Part shown: piece after piece, positions 24,101 through 35,076 of the stretch
Numbering within the stretch: position 1 is the stretch's first letter
Layout of the letters: the number at the start of each line of letters is the position of its first letter
From: Anaeramoeba ignava
Lineage: Eukaryota; Metamonada; Anaeramoebidae
Length of the DNA: 64,000 nt
NCBI GenBank assembly: GCA_028826165.1
Contig: JAPDFW010000081.1
Location: forward strand, 24,001 to 88,000
Direction of reading: 5' to 3'
Notes under the pieces: generated by a model
What the model was told of the DNA's origin: nothing
Seen by the model: the letters and a program-made list of their open reading frames with translations, nothing else
Database searches by the model: none
Translations under genes and position numbers: made by a program

Positions 24101-24599
24101 TTAAAGATCTTCTTTATGTTTTCTATATTTTTGAACAAAATCATAAAAATTTTCAGCATTTCTTTCACCTGAAAAAGTTGCAAGTTGATCACCATCTTTA
24201 TAAAGATAAATTGTAGGAAAAGAAAAAACATGAAGATCAACACAAGTTTTTTTGAATTTTTCACAATTAATTTCAGCAATTGTTGCTTTATTTTTTAAAG
24301 CAGTAGCAGTTTCTTTATAATCATTCTCAATCTAAAAAAGATTAATTTAATAATTTAATAAAACGAAAAAATCAATCAATTAATTAAATGAAAAAAATTT
24401 TTTTTGATTGCTTTTTTTTATTAAAAACCTGTTTGCAATGTTTACACCAAGGTGAGTAAAATTTAACAAGAGTAAATCCTTCAGAAATTGTTGAATCAAA
24501 ATTTTCATCTGTTAATTGAAAAACATCAGATTCTGAATCTTGTGATTTAATTAATAAGAAAGAAAAAACCAAAAAAACAAAAACTGAAATTACTTTCAT
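24101..24599 (-). CDS. Small PDI-like single-thioredoxin-domain protein with ER-retention-like KEDL tail
   Basis: This is a thiol-disulphide oxidoreductase of the ER lumen by family. On the minus strand, exon 1 is 24599-24429 and exon 2 is 24331-24101, with a 97-bp intron (CAG|GTTTTT ... TTTTTTAG|ATT) between complete codons; 133 aa. There is a signal peptide ([20 protein letters not shown]), then one thioredoxin fold: [16 protein letters not shown] carries the redox pair Cys52/Cys55 (CKHC instead of the usual CGHC), and FSFPTIYLY carries the cis-Pro. The C-terminus is HKEDL, close to KDEL/HDEL. One domain and 133 residues is much shorter than classical two-domain PDI, so it may be a minor isoform. 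It lies tail-to-tail with the cysteine protease array. Confidence 0.88.
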
Positions 24600-24844
24600 T
24601 ATTTTTTTTTATTATAAAAAAAATGAAAAGATAAAGAAAAAAATGAAAATTGAAAAATTAAAAAAATTTAAAAAAAAAATGAAAATGAAAAAAGTGGAAA
24701 TGCTTTATTATTATGAATGAATCTAGAATGGATAAAAAAAGCTAGATCATCCATTAAACAAAGAAATGATCAAAACGAAATGAATAAAAGCAAATCTTTG
24801 ATAAAATTAAAAAAGATGAAGAAAGAAATTTCTATTTTTTTTTT
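24600..24844. other. Short spacer between PDI-like gene and Sm-D1 gene
   Basis: 245 bp, A-rich. It must hold the PDI promoter and the Sm-D1 3' end (both minus strand). An open frame on the plus strand here is a shadow of Sm-D1. Nothing else is recognised. Confidence 0.5.
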
Positions 24845-26478
24845 TCATTTTCTTCGACCTCTTGAGAAACCTTTTCCTTTAGATTTGCCTCTTCCACGAC
24901 CTCTTACTGTGGAAGTTGTAACAATTTTTCTATTCATTCTGGCTTTTCGAGGACGATCATCAATTAGTAATGTTTCTAGGTTCAAACTTTCAGGTAATAT
25001 TACATATCGAATATTACTTCCTCTTATTGATAATGTATCAAGTGTAATCGGATTAAATCCTTTAACTGTCATTTTTACTGTTTTTAAATGTGTATTCATA
25101 CTAATATCCACTCCTAATGTTATTTATTTTATTATTTATTTTATTATTTATTTTATTATTTATTTTATTATTTATTTTATTATTTATTTTATTATTTATT
25201 TTATTATTTATTTTATTATTTATTTTAATTTATAATTTTATTTATAATTTTATTTATAATTTAATTTATAATTTTATTTATAATTTAATTTATAATTTTA
25301 TTTATAATTTTATTTATATTTTAATTTATAATTTAATTTATAATTTTATTTATAATTTTAATTTATAATTTTATTTATAATTTTATTTATAATTTTATTT
25401 ATAAATTTAATTTATAATTTAATTATAATTTTATTTATAATTTTATTTATAATTTAATTTAATATTTATTTATATTTTTATTTATAATTTTATTTATAAT
25501 TTATTTATATTTTTATTTATAATTTTTATTTATAATTTTTATTTATAATTTAATTTATAATTTAATTTATAATTTAATTTATAATTTTATTTTATAATTT
25601 TTATTTATATTTTTTTTTTTAATTTTTATTTTATAATTTTATTTATAATTTTATTTATAATTTTATTTATAATTTTATTTATAATTTTATTTATAATTTT
25701 ATTTATAATTTAATTTATAATTTTATTTATAATTTAATTTATAATTTTAATTTATAATTTTATTTATAATTTTTATTTATAATTTTATTTATAATTTTAT
25801 TTATAATTTTTATTTATAATTTTATTTATAATTTTATTTATAATTTTATTTTATAATTTTATTTATAATTTTTATTTATAATTTTATTTTTATAATTTTA
25901 ATTTATAATTTTTTTTTTTATTTTTTATTTTATTTATTATTTTTATTTATAATTTTATTTATAATTTTATTTATTTTTATTTATATTTTTATTTATAATT
26001 TTATTTATAATTTTATTTATAATTTTTATTTTATAATTTTATTTATAATTTTATTTATTTTAATTTATAATTTTATTTATAATTTTATTTATAATTTAAT
26101 TTATAATTTTATTTATTTTTTTATTTATTTTATTTATATTTTTATTTATAATTTTATTTATAATTTTATTTATATTTTTATTTATAATTTTATTTATAAT
26201 TTAATTTATAATTTTATTTATAATTTTATTTATAATTTAATTTATATTTTAATTTATATTTTAATTTATAATTTAATTTATAATTTAATTTATAATTTTA
26301 TTTATAATTTAATTTATAATTTAATTTATAATTTAATTTATAATTTTATTTATAATTTTATTTATAATTTAATTTATAATTTTATACCAATAATAGTTCC
26401 ATAAACAACTGTTCCATTTTTAAGTTCTATTGTAACTGTTTCATTTGAGAGTTTCATTAAAAAACGAACTAATTTCAT
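24845..26478 (-). CDS. SNRPD1: Small nuclear ribonucleoprotein Sm D1
   Basis: Sm D1 is one of seven proteins of the Sm ring that binds U1, U2, U4 and U5 snRNAs in the spliceosome. Exon 1 is 26478-26388 and exon 2 is 25113-24845; joining gives 119 aa, the family's usual length. The junction ATTATTG|GTATAA ... CATTAG|GAGTGGAT rebuilds [11 protein letters not shown]. The start [20 protein letters not shown] matches the Sm1 motif of Sm D1. [20 protein letters not shown] is the Sm2 motif. The tail has Arg-Gly repeats ([19 protein letters not shown]), the usual substrate for symmetric arginine dimethylation before SMN-type assembly. The oddity is a 1274-bp satellite-like intron inside the Sm fold of a housekeeping splicing gene. 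Identification is very secure. Confidence 0.95.
25114..26387 (-). repeat. 1274-bp tandem-repeat intron inside the Sm-D1 gene
   Basis: On the plus strand the array reads TTTATAATTTTA (12-mer) with TTTATAATTTAA and longer poly-T variants, and a purer TTTTATTATTTA decamer at the acceptor-proximal end (about 25117-25225). The donor (GTATAA) and acceptor (CATTAG) lie right at the array edges. Confidence 0.88.
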
Positions 26479-26742
26479 TTTTTTAATAATTTTCTTTATA
26501 TATTTATTTCTTTTTATTTAAGAAAGAAAAAAAAATGAAAAGAAAAAAATGAAAAAAAATTTTTTAATTAATTTTTTTTTAAAAAGAAAAAACAAGAAAA
26601 AAAAAGGAAAAAGAAAAAGAAAAAGAAAAGAAAATTTGACTTAAAAAATTTAAGAAAAAGAATGAAAAAAAAAAAGAAGAATTGGATTTTGATTAAAAAA
26701 AGTGGATTTTGGTTTTTTTTCCTTTCTTCTTCTTTTTTTCTT

Positions 26743-29700
26743 TTAAACTTTTTTGACGTAATTTCCAGGAAATGCACCAGATTGACCAGATTCATTTTCA
26801 CCAACAAACCAACCAGAATCAATTCTTGAAATTGTAACTGTTTCACCTTCTACAATAGATAATTCCCCATCAGCTTGGGAATCATAAGGAAATACAACCT
26901 AAAATTCAAAAGAAATTTATTTTTAAATCCATTTTTAAATTTATTATTAAATTTATTATTAAATTTATTTTTAAATTTATTTTTAAATTTATTTTTAAAT
27001 TCATTTCTAAATTTATTTTTAAATTTATTTTTAAATTTATTTTTAAATTCATTTTTAAATTCATTTTTAAATTTATTTCTAAATTCATTTCTAAATTTAT
27101 TTTTAAATTTATTTTTAAATTCATTTTTAAGTTTATTTCAAAATTTATTATTAAATTTATTTTTAAATTAATTTTTAAATTAATTTTTAAATTCATTTTT
27201 AAATTTATTTTTAAATTCATTTTTAAATTCATTTCTAAATTCATTTTTAAATTTATTATTAAATTCATTTTTAAATTTATTATTAAATTCATTTTTAAAT
27301 TTATTTTTAAATTCATTTTTAAATTTATTTTTAAATTTATTATTAAATTCATTTTTATTTTTATTTTTAAATTCATTATTAAATTCATTTTTAAATTAAT
27401 TTCTAAATTCATTTTTAAATTCATTTTTGAATTTATTTTTAAATTCATTTTTAAATTCATTATTAAATTTATTTTTAAATTTATTTTTAAATTCATTTCT
27501 AAATTCATTTTTAAATTCATTTTTAAATTTATTTTTAAATTCATTTCTAAATTTATTTTTAAATTTATTTTTAAATTCATTTTTAAATTTATTTTTAAAT
27601 TCATTTTTAAATTTATTTTTAGATTTATTTTTAAATTCAATTTTAAATTCATTATTAAATTCATTATTAAATTCATTATTAAATTCATTATTAAATTCAT
27701 TATTAAATTCATTTTTAAATTCATTTTTAAATTTATTTCTAAATTCATTTCTAAATTTACAGTGCATTTATCACCAATTTGAATATTATCATCAACATTA
27801 ACATTTTGTGTGGTTTCTTGTTGAGGTTTTTCATCATTATCAATAGGTTTAACATGATTAGCAGGAAATAAACCACGTTTTCCATTAACTTCACCTTCCC
27901 ACCAATCCTGGTCATGTTTTTTTAAAACATGAACAATATCTCCTGAATTAAATTGTAAATCTGTTGATTCTGTTCCTTTGTAATCAAATTCTGCTTTTAC
28001 ATCAAATTCTGTATCTTCTGTTTGTGAATCATTAACTGGTTGTGTTTTTGTTTTTGTGAGATTTGTTGATGTAGTTTTTGGTTGTGGCTATTATTTTATT
28101 TTTGAATTAATTTTTGAATTAATTTTTAAATTCATTTCTAAATTCATTTTTAAGTTTATTATTAAATTCATTTTTAAATTCATTATTAAATCTATTTTTA
28201 AATTTATTTCTAAATTTATTTTTAAATTTATTTTTAAATTCATATTTTAAATTTATTTTTAAATTCATTTTTAAATTTATTTTTGAATTCATTTCTAAAT
28301 TTATTTTTGAATTTATTTCTAAATCCATTTTTAAATTTATTATTAAATCTATTTTTGAATTTATTATTAAATTCATTTTTAAATTGAGACCATGATTTAA
28401 AATTCATTTCTAAATTCATTTTTAAGTTTATTATTAAATTCATTTTTAAATTCATAATTAAATTTATTTCTAAATTTATTATTAAATTTATTTTTAAATT
28501 CATTTTTAAATTTATTTATAAATTTATTTTTAAATTGATTTTTAAATTGATTTTTAAATTGATTTCTAAATTTATTTTTAAATTTATTTTTAAATTAATT
28601 TTTGAATTAATTTTTAAATTCATTTTTAAATTTATTTTTAAATTTATTTCTAAATTCATTTTTAAATTTATTTTTAAATTTATTTTTAAATTTATTTTTA
28701 AATTAATTTTTGAATTAATTTTTAAATTCATTTCTAAATCTATTTTTAAATTTATTTTTAAATTAATTTTTGAATTCATTTTTAAATTCATTTTTAAATT
28801 TATTTTTAAATTTATTTTTAAATTTATTTTTAAATTCATTTTTAAATTTATTTTTAAATTCATTTTTAAATTCATTTTTAAATTCATTTTTAAATTCATT
28901 TCTAAATTCATTTTTAAATTCATATTTAAATTTATTTTTAAATTCATTTTTAAATTTATTTCTAAATTTATTTCTAAATTTATTTTCAAATTTATTATTA
29001 AATCCATTTTTAAATTCATTTTTAAATTTATTTTTGAATTTATTTCTAAATTAATTATTTTTACAACTGATGTGTTTGTTGTATCTTTTTCTGATGTTTC
29101 TGTTGGAGTTGTATTTTCGGAAATATATTTATTAACTAATGTTTTAACATCATCTTGAGCATTAATTTTGGTAATTGATTCTTGAATATTAGTATTAAGT
29201 TGTCCATATTTAGTAACCAAATAACTTTGATCAGCTGCAAATGCTTGTAGTTGTTTTTGAACAACACCAATTCGATTTTCTTCAATTGTTTGTAAATCCT
29301 TTTAAATGAGAAAATTTTTTTCATTTTAAATTTAATTTTAAATTTAATAAATAAGTAATTAAACGTTATATTACAGCAAGTCCAAGAGGTACTACTTCGT
29401 TGTAATATTCATCTTCACAAGCTCCAAGATTACGTTTAGCTTTTTTTAATTCATCATCAATTTTTTCTTGTTTTTTCCTGAGTTTATCTGCTTTTGATTG
29501 TGCCTAAATTTATTTATAATTTTTAAATAAATTTATATTTAATTTTATAAATAATTTAATAAATAATTTTATAAATAATTTAATAAATAATTTTATAAAT
29601 AAATTTATAAATAATTTTATAAATAATTTTATAAATAAATTTATAAATAATTTTATAAATAATTTTATAAATAATTTTATAAATAATTTTATAATTAATT

Positions 29701-31263
29701 TTATAATTAATTTTATAAATAATTTTATAAATAATTTTATAAATAATTTTATAATTAATTTTATAAATAATTTATATAAATAATTTTGTAAATAATTTTA
29801 TTTTAAATTTTATAAATAATTTTGTAAATAATTTTATTTTAAATTTTATAATTAATTTTATAAATAATTTTATAAATAATTTATATAAATAATTTTATAA
29901 ATAATTTTATAAATAATTTTATAAATAATTTTATAAATAATTTTATATATAAATTTATATTTAATTTTATTTTAAATTTATATATAATTTTATATTTAAT
30001 TTTATAAATAATTTTGTAAATAATTTTATAAATAATTTTATAAATAATTTTATAAATAATTTTATAAATAATTTTATAAATAAATTTTATAAATAATTTT
30101 ATATATAATTTTATATATAATTTTATAAATAATTTTATAAATAATTTTATAAATAATTTTTATAAATAATTTTATAAATAATTTTATAAATAATTTTATA
30201 AATAATTTTATAAATAATTTTATAAATAATTTTATAAATAATTTTATAAATAATTTTATAAATAATTTTATAAATAATTTTATAAATAATTTTATAAATA
30301 ATTTTATAAATAATTTTATAAATAATTTTATAAATAATTTTATAAATAATTTTATAAATAATTTTATATATAAATTTATATTTAATTTTATAATTTAATT
30401 TTATAAATAATTTTATATTTAATTTTATATTTAATTTTATAAATAATTTTATATTTAATTTTATAAATAATTTTGTAAATAATTTTATAAATAATTTTGT
30501 AAATAATTTGCTCACTTTAGGATCATTTTGTGCATTTTGTTCAAGTCTTGTAGTTTCAGCCACATTTTTTTCAGACTTGAGTTTACTCTGAAAATTTTTT
30601 TAAATTTGAAATTTAAAATTGATATAAAAATTTGAGTATTTTTGTTAAATAATCTTTTTACATTATCAAACTTATTTTTCAAACTCATCAATTCTTTTAA
30701 TTTCTTATCACAAACTTTTGTTGTCTTTTAAAAAGAAAAAAAATTTTTTCAAAATGAATTTAATTGGAAAAAAAAATTGAAAAAGAAAAAATTTTTTTAC
30801 TTCTTTCCGTTTTTTTTGAGTTTCTTTATCAAAATCAACAAATGGTTTTGTTGTTTCTGTTAAAAGAGTTTGTGAAGATTTAGTTAAAGCTTGTCCGTAT
30901 TGAGTAAGATTTATTTTAATATCATTAAAAGCAGCTTCAATAGTTCTTGATAAAAAAAAAAAAGGCAAAATTATAAAAAAAATTTTTTTTTAGATCAAAT
31001 CAAAAAAAAAGAGGGAATTTTGATCAAAATGAAAAATAATTGAAATTAATTCTAAATATGTTTTGGATTAATTCTATTTACCCATAATTTTCAAATCCAA
31101 GTTTTGGAGAAGAAACAAGTTTAATTATTGATTTGCCAAAACCATCTTGTAATTTAGCAAATTTATGAATAAAATCTGCTAAAGATTTAAGTGCATCAAA
31201 ATTAGTTTGAGTTTGTGTTTTAATTTGAGGATAAGCTCCCCTTAAATCAGTTGAAAAACTCAT
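26743..31263 (-). CDS. F-BAR protein with two C-terminal SH3 domains
   Basis: Such proteins bend membranes through the F-BAR dimer and recruit actin regulators or dynamin through SH3 domains in endocytosis and motility. Eight minus-strand exons join in phase: 31263-31082, 30945-30801, 30724-30662, 30587-30516, 29503-29375, 29298-29065, 28087-27761 and 26898-26743. All introns are GT-AG; 435 aa. Residues 1-245 are charged, helical and coiled-coil-like, opening with an FCH-like stretch (FAKLQDGFGKSIIKLV). SH3-1 (about 305-358) reads VKAEFDYKGTESTDLQF...DQDWWEGEVNGKRGLFPANHV. SH3-2 (about 383-434) reads CTVVFPYDSQADGELSIVEG...GAFPGNYVKKV and ends the protein. The ALYDY-like, WW and PxNYV signatures are intact. 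The layout recalls PACSIN, TOCA or Bzz1; Bzz1 also has two SH3 domains. The F-BAR subclass is not certain. Confidence 0.87.
26899..27760 (-). repeat. Tandem-repeat intron 7 of the F-BAR gene
   Basis: 862 bp of 12-mer TTTTTAAATTCA / TTTTTAAATTTA on the plus strand. It separates SH3-1 from SH3-2 and lies exactly between CTGATAAATGCACT and the codon for Val. All six frames are largely open because the period is 12. Confidence 0.88.
28088..29064 (-). repeat. Tandem-repeat intron 6 of the F-BAR gene
   Basis: 977 bp of the same TTTTTAAATTCA 12-mer family as intron 7, so the two introns of one gene share a repeat family. A short non-repeat interruption (TTGAGACCATGATTTAAAAT) lies at about 28384-28403. 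Confidence 0.88.
29504..30515 (-). repeat. Tandem-repeat intron 4 of the F-BAR gene
   Basis: 1012 bp of ATAAATAATTTT 12-mer, very regular at about 30150-30365. It differs from introns 6 and 7 of the same gene but matches the large intron of the beta-propeller gene at 35230-36434. Confidence 0.88.
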
Positions 31264-31500
31264 ATTGAAAAAAAAAAAAAATAAGCAAAAAGAAAGAAAA
31301 AAAAGAAAATTAAAAAAATGAAAAAATCAAAATAAAAAAAAATAAAAAAAATAAAACTTTACATATTTTTTATTATATATATAAATTTTTATTTTTTATA
31401 TTTAAAGATATATCTATATTTTTTTATTGAAAATTATTTTTTATTTATTTTTTTTTTATTTTTTCAAATTCATTTTTTCTTCTTTTCTTCTTTTATTTTA
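31264..31500. promoter_or_regulatory. Divergent promoter region, F-BAR gene (-) and SMCR8-like gene (+)
   Basis: 237 bp of A- then T-rich DNA lie between two divergent start codons, with an A-rich half next to the minus gene and a T-rich half next to the plus gene. TTATATATATAAA at about 31371 is TATA-like. No experimentally known motif is recognised. Confidence 0.4.
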
Positions 31501-34500
31501 ATGAATAATCCAATTAAAGATTATATTTTAATTTGCGAGTTTTGCCAAGTTTCTGGGCCAGTTTTAAAATTTTCATATCCAAAAATTGATGAAATAGTTG
31601 GGACAATACCCGTTCAATTACTCAAAACAAATTACGAAGTTCAACCATCTTTTCAAATACAAGAAGACATAATATCTATTCAAAAAGTGTATTCAAGTCA
31701 GGATCAAATCTTCTATGCATATGTAAATTCTTTTAAACAAGATATATTCTAAATTACAATTAGTGACAGTTTTTTTCCGTTAAAAAAAATGTAAAATCAA
31801 AATAAGGCTCATCGATTTTTTTTGTTTGATTCTCAAGCAAGAGGTTTTACTCGCTCAATTTGTCTTGCTTATTTAACAAATAACTATGATAAAATTATGA
31901 TGAATTTGAACCAATTTTTATTTAAATTTTCAAACATTTCAAATCTTTTAAAACTTGATAATTTTGCTTTATTTTTAAAAAGATTTAAAACCCAAAATTT
32001 GGATTTGGATTTTACATTAAATCGAGCAAATGAAAATAAAGAAGATAATGTAAAATTTCAAAATTTAAAAATTCAAAATTTAAAAATTCAAAATTTAAAA
32101 ATTCAAAATTCAAAATTCAAAATTTAATTAGAGCAAATTTATACAAGATTGGAGTAAAGAAACAATGAGAATATTTTCAATCATTTTTGAAAATATTCCA
32201 AAAAATGTGATCGATATTCTTTTGAAAATATATAAAAATCAAAATGAAAAAATTTCTCATTTATTTGAAACTGAAAACTTTAATTCTTTGGAAAATAAGC
32301 TAAAACTGAAGATGGTTTTTGATATATTGTTTCAAGATTATAATCCAAAAAGGCATCAATTTGTAAAACAAGATGAGTTTCTTCCAAATATCGAAACAAT
32401 TTTTCATTCTCATTTTTATCAAAAAGCTATAAATAATTTAATTATTCCTCTTTTGTCTAATTTTTCACTTACTAAAATTTCAAGATTATTTGATTTTGAT
32501 TTGTCAAGTTTATCAAAATCAAATTATTTATTTTTTCATGTTGGAGGAATTCCCATTTTGAATTTTTATCAATTCAATGAATTTATCAATAATAATGATT
32601 TGATTTATATCCGGAGTTTGGATTCCATAGAAAATATTTTTTTAAATGATAGTAATTTAAATAATTATCTAGAGGCTTTACTCTCTATTGAGAAACAAAG
32701 TAAAAGTCAAGATTTGTTCTCTTTTTTTGTAAAACATTTTGATGAAAATGAAAATCAATTAGAAAATGAAAATCAATTAGAAAATCAATTAGAAAATGAA
32801 AATCAAAATCAAAATCAAAATCAAATTGAAAATCAAAATCAAATTAAAAATCAAAATGAAAATCAATTAGAAATGAAAATCAAAATCAAAATCAAAATCA
32901 ATTAGAAAATAAAAATCAATTAGAAAATGAAAATCAATTAGAAAATCAATTAGAAAATGAAAATCAAAATCAAAATCAAAATCAATTAGAAAATCAAAAT
33001 CAAATTCAAAATCAAAAACAAATTCAAATTCAAAATCAAATTCAAAATCAAAATCAAAATCAAAATCAAAATCGAAATTGAAAATGAAAATCAAAATCAA
33101 AATCAAAATGAAAATAAAAATCAAAATCAAAATCAAAATCAAAATCAAAATGAAAATGAAAATGAAATTGAAAATGAAAATGAAAATCAAAATGAAAATC
33201 AAAATCAAAATCAAAATCAAAATCAAAATGAAAATCAAAATGAAAATCAAAATCAAAATCAAAATGAAAATCAATTAGAAAATCAAAATCAAAATCTAAA
33301 TCAAAATCAAATTCAAAATGAAAATCAAAATCAAAATCAAAATCAAAATCAAAATCAAAATCAAAATCAAAATCAAAATCAAAATCAAAATCAAAATTAA
33401 AATGAAAATCAAAATCAAAATCAAAATCAAAATCAAAATCAAAATCAAAATCAAAATAAAAATCAAAATCAAAATCAAAATCAAAATCAAAATCAAAATC
33501 AAAATAAAAATCAAAATCAAAATCAAAATCAAAATCAAAATAAAATTGAAAATGAAAATGAAAATAAAAATCAAAATCAAAATCAAAATCAAAATCAAAA
33601 TCAAAATCAAAATCAAAATGAAAATCAAAATGAAAATCAAAATGAAAATCAAAATCAAAATCAAAATCAAAATCAAAATCAAAATCAAAATCAAAATCAA
33701 AATCAAAATCAAAATCAAAATCAAAATCAAAATGAAAATCAAAATGAAAATCAAAATGAAAATCAAATTGAAAATCAAAATGAAAATGAAAATCAAATTG
33801 AAAATCAAATTCAAATTCAAAATCAAAATAAATTTCAAAATGAAAATGAAAATCAAATTGAAATTCAAATTCAAAATCAAAATCAAAATGAAAATAAAAA
33901 TCAATTAGAAAATGAAAATGAAAATCAAAATGAAAAACAAAATTTCAGATCAAACAATTTGACATTCAATGATTTATTTGAATTTAAAAAATTAAAACCA
34001 TTAATTGATAGTCTTTCAACCACAGAAATAACAAATATAATTCGATATCTAGATGGATATCTAGAAAATTTATTATTCTCTCTTCTAATTGGAAGACCAG
34101 TTGCTATAATTGGAGATGCAAAAAATAAAGAAAAAATATTTTGTATAATTCGATTCTTAGCAATTTTTGTTCCTGGAAACCAGGAATTTCAATATTGGAT
34201 AGAATTACCATTGAAATTTGTAGATTTGGAAAGTATTAAATTATGTGGAATGTCAAAAAAAATTGGCATTTCTCAAGAAATAAAAGAATTTATAACAATA
34301 CTTGATTATGAAGAAAATAGTTTAGTTTCTCCTTTTTATCCACCTTCTTCTTCTTCTAAGAAAAACATTATTACGAAATTGATGAGAATCAAAAAATTAT
34401 CATCTGACAAAGATCTTCTATTGTTTTTTATTTACCAAACTTTTTATGAATTTATAGTCAAAATTTACATTCATTTCTGTTTTATGCAAATTCAACAATT

Positions 34501-34750
34501 TTCTCAAGTTGGAAATTTTGTACAAAAATTCACAAAAGAAAAATTCAGTGAAATATATGATTCAGAATTATTACTTCATTCAGATACTGAATTTGATTTT
34601 AAAAATTTTGGTTTTGTAGAAGAGGATCTATTAATTATTAAAAATTTTTACAGAATTATTACTTCTCAAATTTACACTAAAAAAATAGAAAAAAATAAAG
34701 GTTCAATTCATTTAGATTTCCAAGAAATTATTAAAATTTCAAAGAAATGA
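31501..34750 (+). CDS. SMCR8: SMCR8-like longin/DENN protein (folliculin superfamily)
   Basis: In animals SMCR8 forms the C9orf72-SMCR8-WDR41 complex, a GAP for small GTPases in autophagy and lysosome control. Exon 1 is 31501-31722, exon 2 31807-32049, exon 3 32132-34750 (introns 84 and 82 bp, all phase 0). The N-terminal longin part begins DYILICEFCQVSGPVLKFSY and reaches FDSQARGFTRSICLAYLTNN, matching DLEARGFVRPFCMAYISAD of SMCR8. The C-terminal DENN part has LLFSLLIGRPVAIIGD, IIRFLAIFVPG, ESIKLCGMSK and ITILDYEEN, matching YSLLSGRTLVVLGE, ALAIFVPS, KLIGLQR and TSILDLDN. A huge Asn/Gln/Glu tract (about 32750-33950) sits where human SMCR8 has its long disordered linker. Within it are one base loss (near 32868), one gain (near 33073) and one TAA (near 33397), so the exact frame there is unresolved. 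Net length is divisible by three. Confidence 0.78.
32750..33945 (+). repeat. CAAAAT/GAAAAT hexamer tract inside the SMCR8-like gene
   Basis: About 1.2 kb of CAAAAT, GAAAAT and CAATTAGAAAAT units. In the gene's frame it encodes Asn-Gln/Asn-Glu repeats apart from the noted shifts and one stop. No GT donor with correct phase was found that would remove it cleanly as an intron, so I treat it as coding. Confidence 0.7.
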
Positions 34751-34878
34751 AAATGAAGATTAAAAAAAGAAGAATTTTAATTGATTATTTTTTTAATTAA
34801 ATTTTTTTTTTTTTCCATAATTAAAATTTTTTTTTGAATTTTTTTCTTTTAAAAAATAATTTTTTTTTAATCTTTTTT

Positions 34879-34939
34879 CTTGTGTAAAGACAAAGGAGAG
34901 ATGGTTAGCAACTCTCGGGAACACGAATGAGTTTGTTTT
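34879..34939 (+). ncRNA. Candidate U6-like snRNA core
   Basis: In otherwise AT-only DNA between convergent genes, GGAGAGATGGTTAGCA resembles the U6 catalytic core (consensus ACAGAGA, then G-U-AGC). The last five bases of the ACAGAGA box and the AGC triad are present. Directly after it, AACTC ... GAGTT with TCG/CGA and an unpaired AT near the 3' side can fold like the U6 internal stem-loop. A short 5' hairpin (TTGT...ACAA) precedes it, and TTTT (34936-34939) could end Pol III transcription. Against it: the first two bases of the ACAGAGA box are GG, and about 60 nt is short for U6 (about 100 nt). GAGAG...CTCTC could also pair instead. Confidence 0.35.
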
Positions 34940-34969
34940 ATTCTTTATTGAATTAAAACACAGTTTTTC

Positions 34970-35038
34970 TTAAGGTTTTTTATAATTATTTTACACTTAC
35001 AGCCTTTCGTTTTTTAAAAGCGAAAGAAAAAACCTTAA
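34970..35038. other. Strong imperfect hairpin downstream of the U6-like element
   Basis: TTAAGGTTTTTT (34970-34981) pairs with AAAAAACCTTAA (35027-35038), and CTTTCG (35004-35009) pairs with CGAAAG (35021-35026), leaving a 22-nt 5' bulge (contains TTTTACACTTACAGC) and an 11-nt loop. The 3' strand of both stems is continuous. It could be part of a structured RNA with 34879-34939, a 3'-end element of a flanking convergent gene, or its own small RNA. Confidence 0.45.
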
Positions 35039-35076
35039 AACCTTTTTGATTTTTATTTTTTATTTTATTTTTATTT

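Noticed and set aside
26906-29220. Long Lys-Ile-Asn-Leu and Phe-Leu-Asn open frames on both strands (up to 280 aa).
   Set aside because: They lie in introns 6 and 7 of the F-BAR gene, flanked by in-phase splice sites joining SH3 domains; they are repeat shadows.
32729-33948. Whether the CAAAAT tract of the SMCR8-like gene is an intron (GTAAAAC at 32729, AATTTCAG at 33941-33948).
   Set aside because: The exon before the donor ends on a full codon but the acceptor would put the DENN part out of frame; no donor/acceptor pair with matching phase was found.
34990-35030. U5 snRNA loop I.
   Set aside because: The loop TTTTTTAAAAG on either strand does not give the invariant GCCUUUUAC; only the flanking CTTTCG looks similar.
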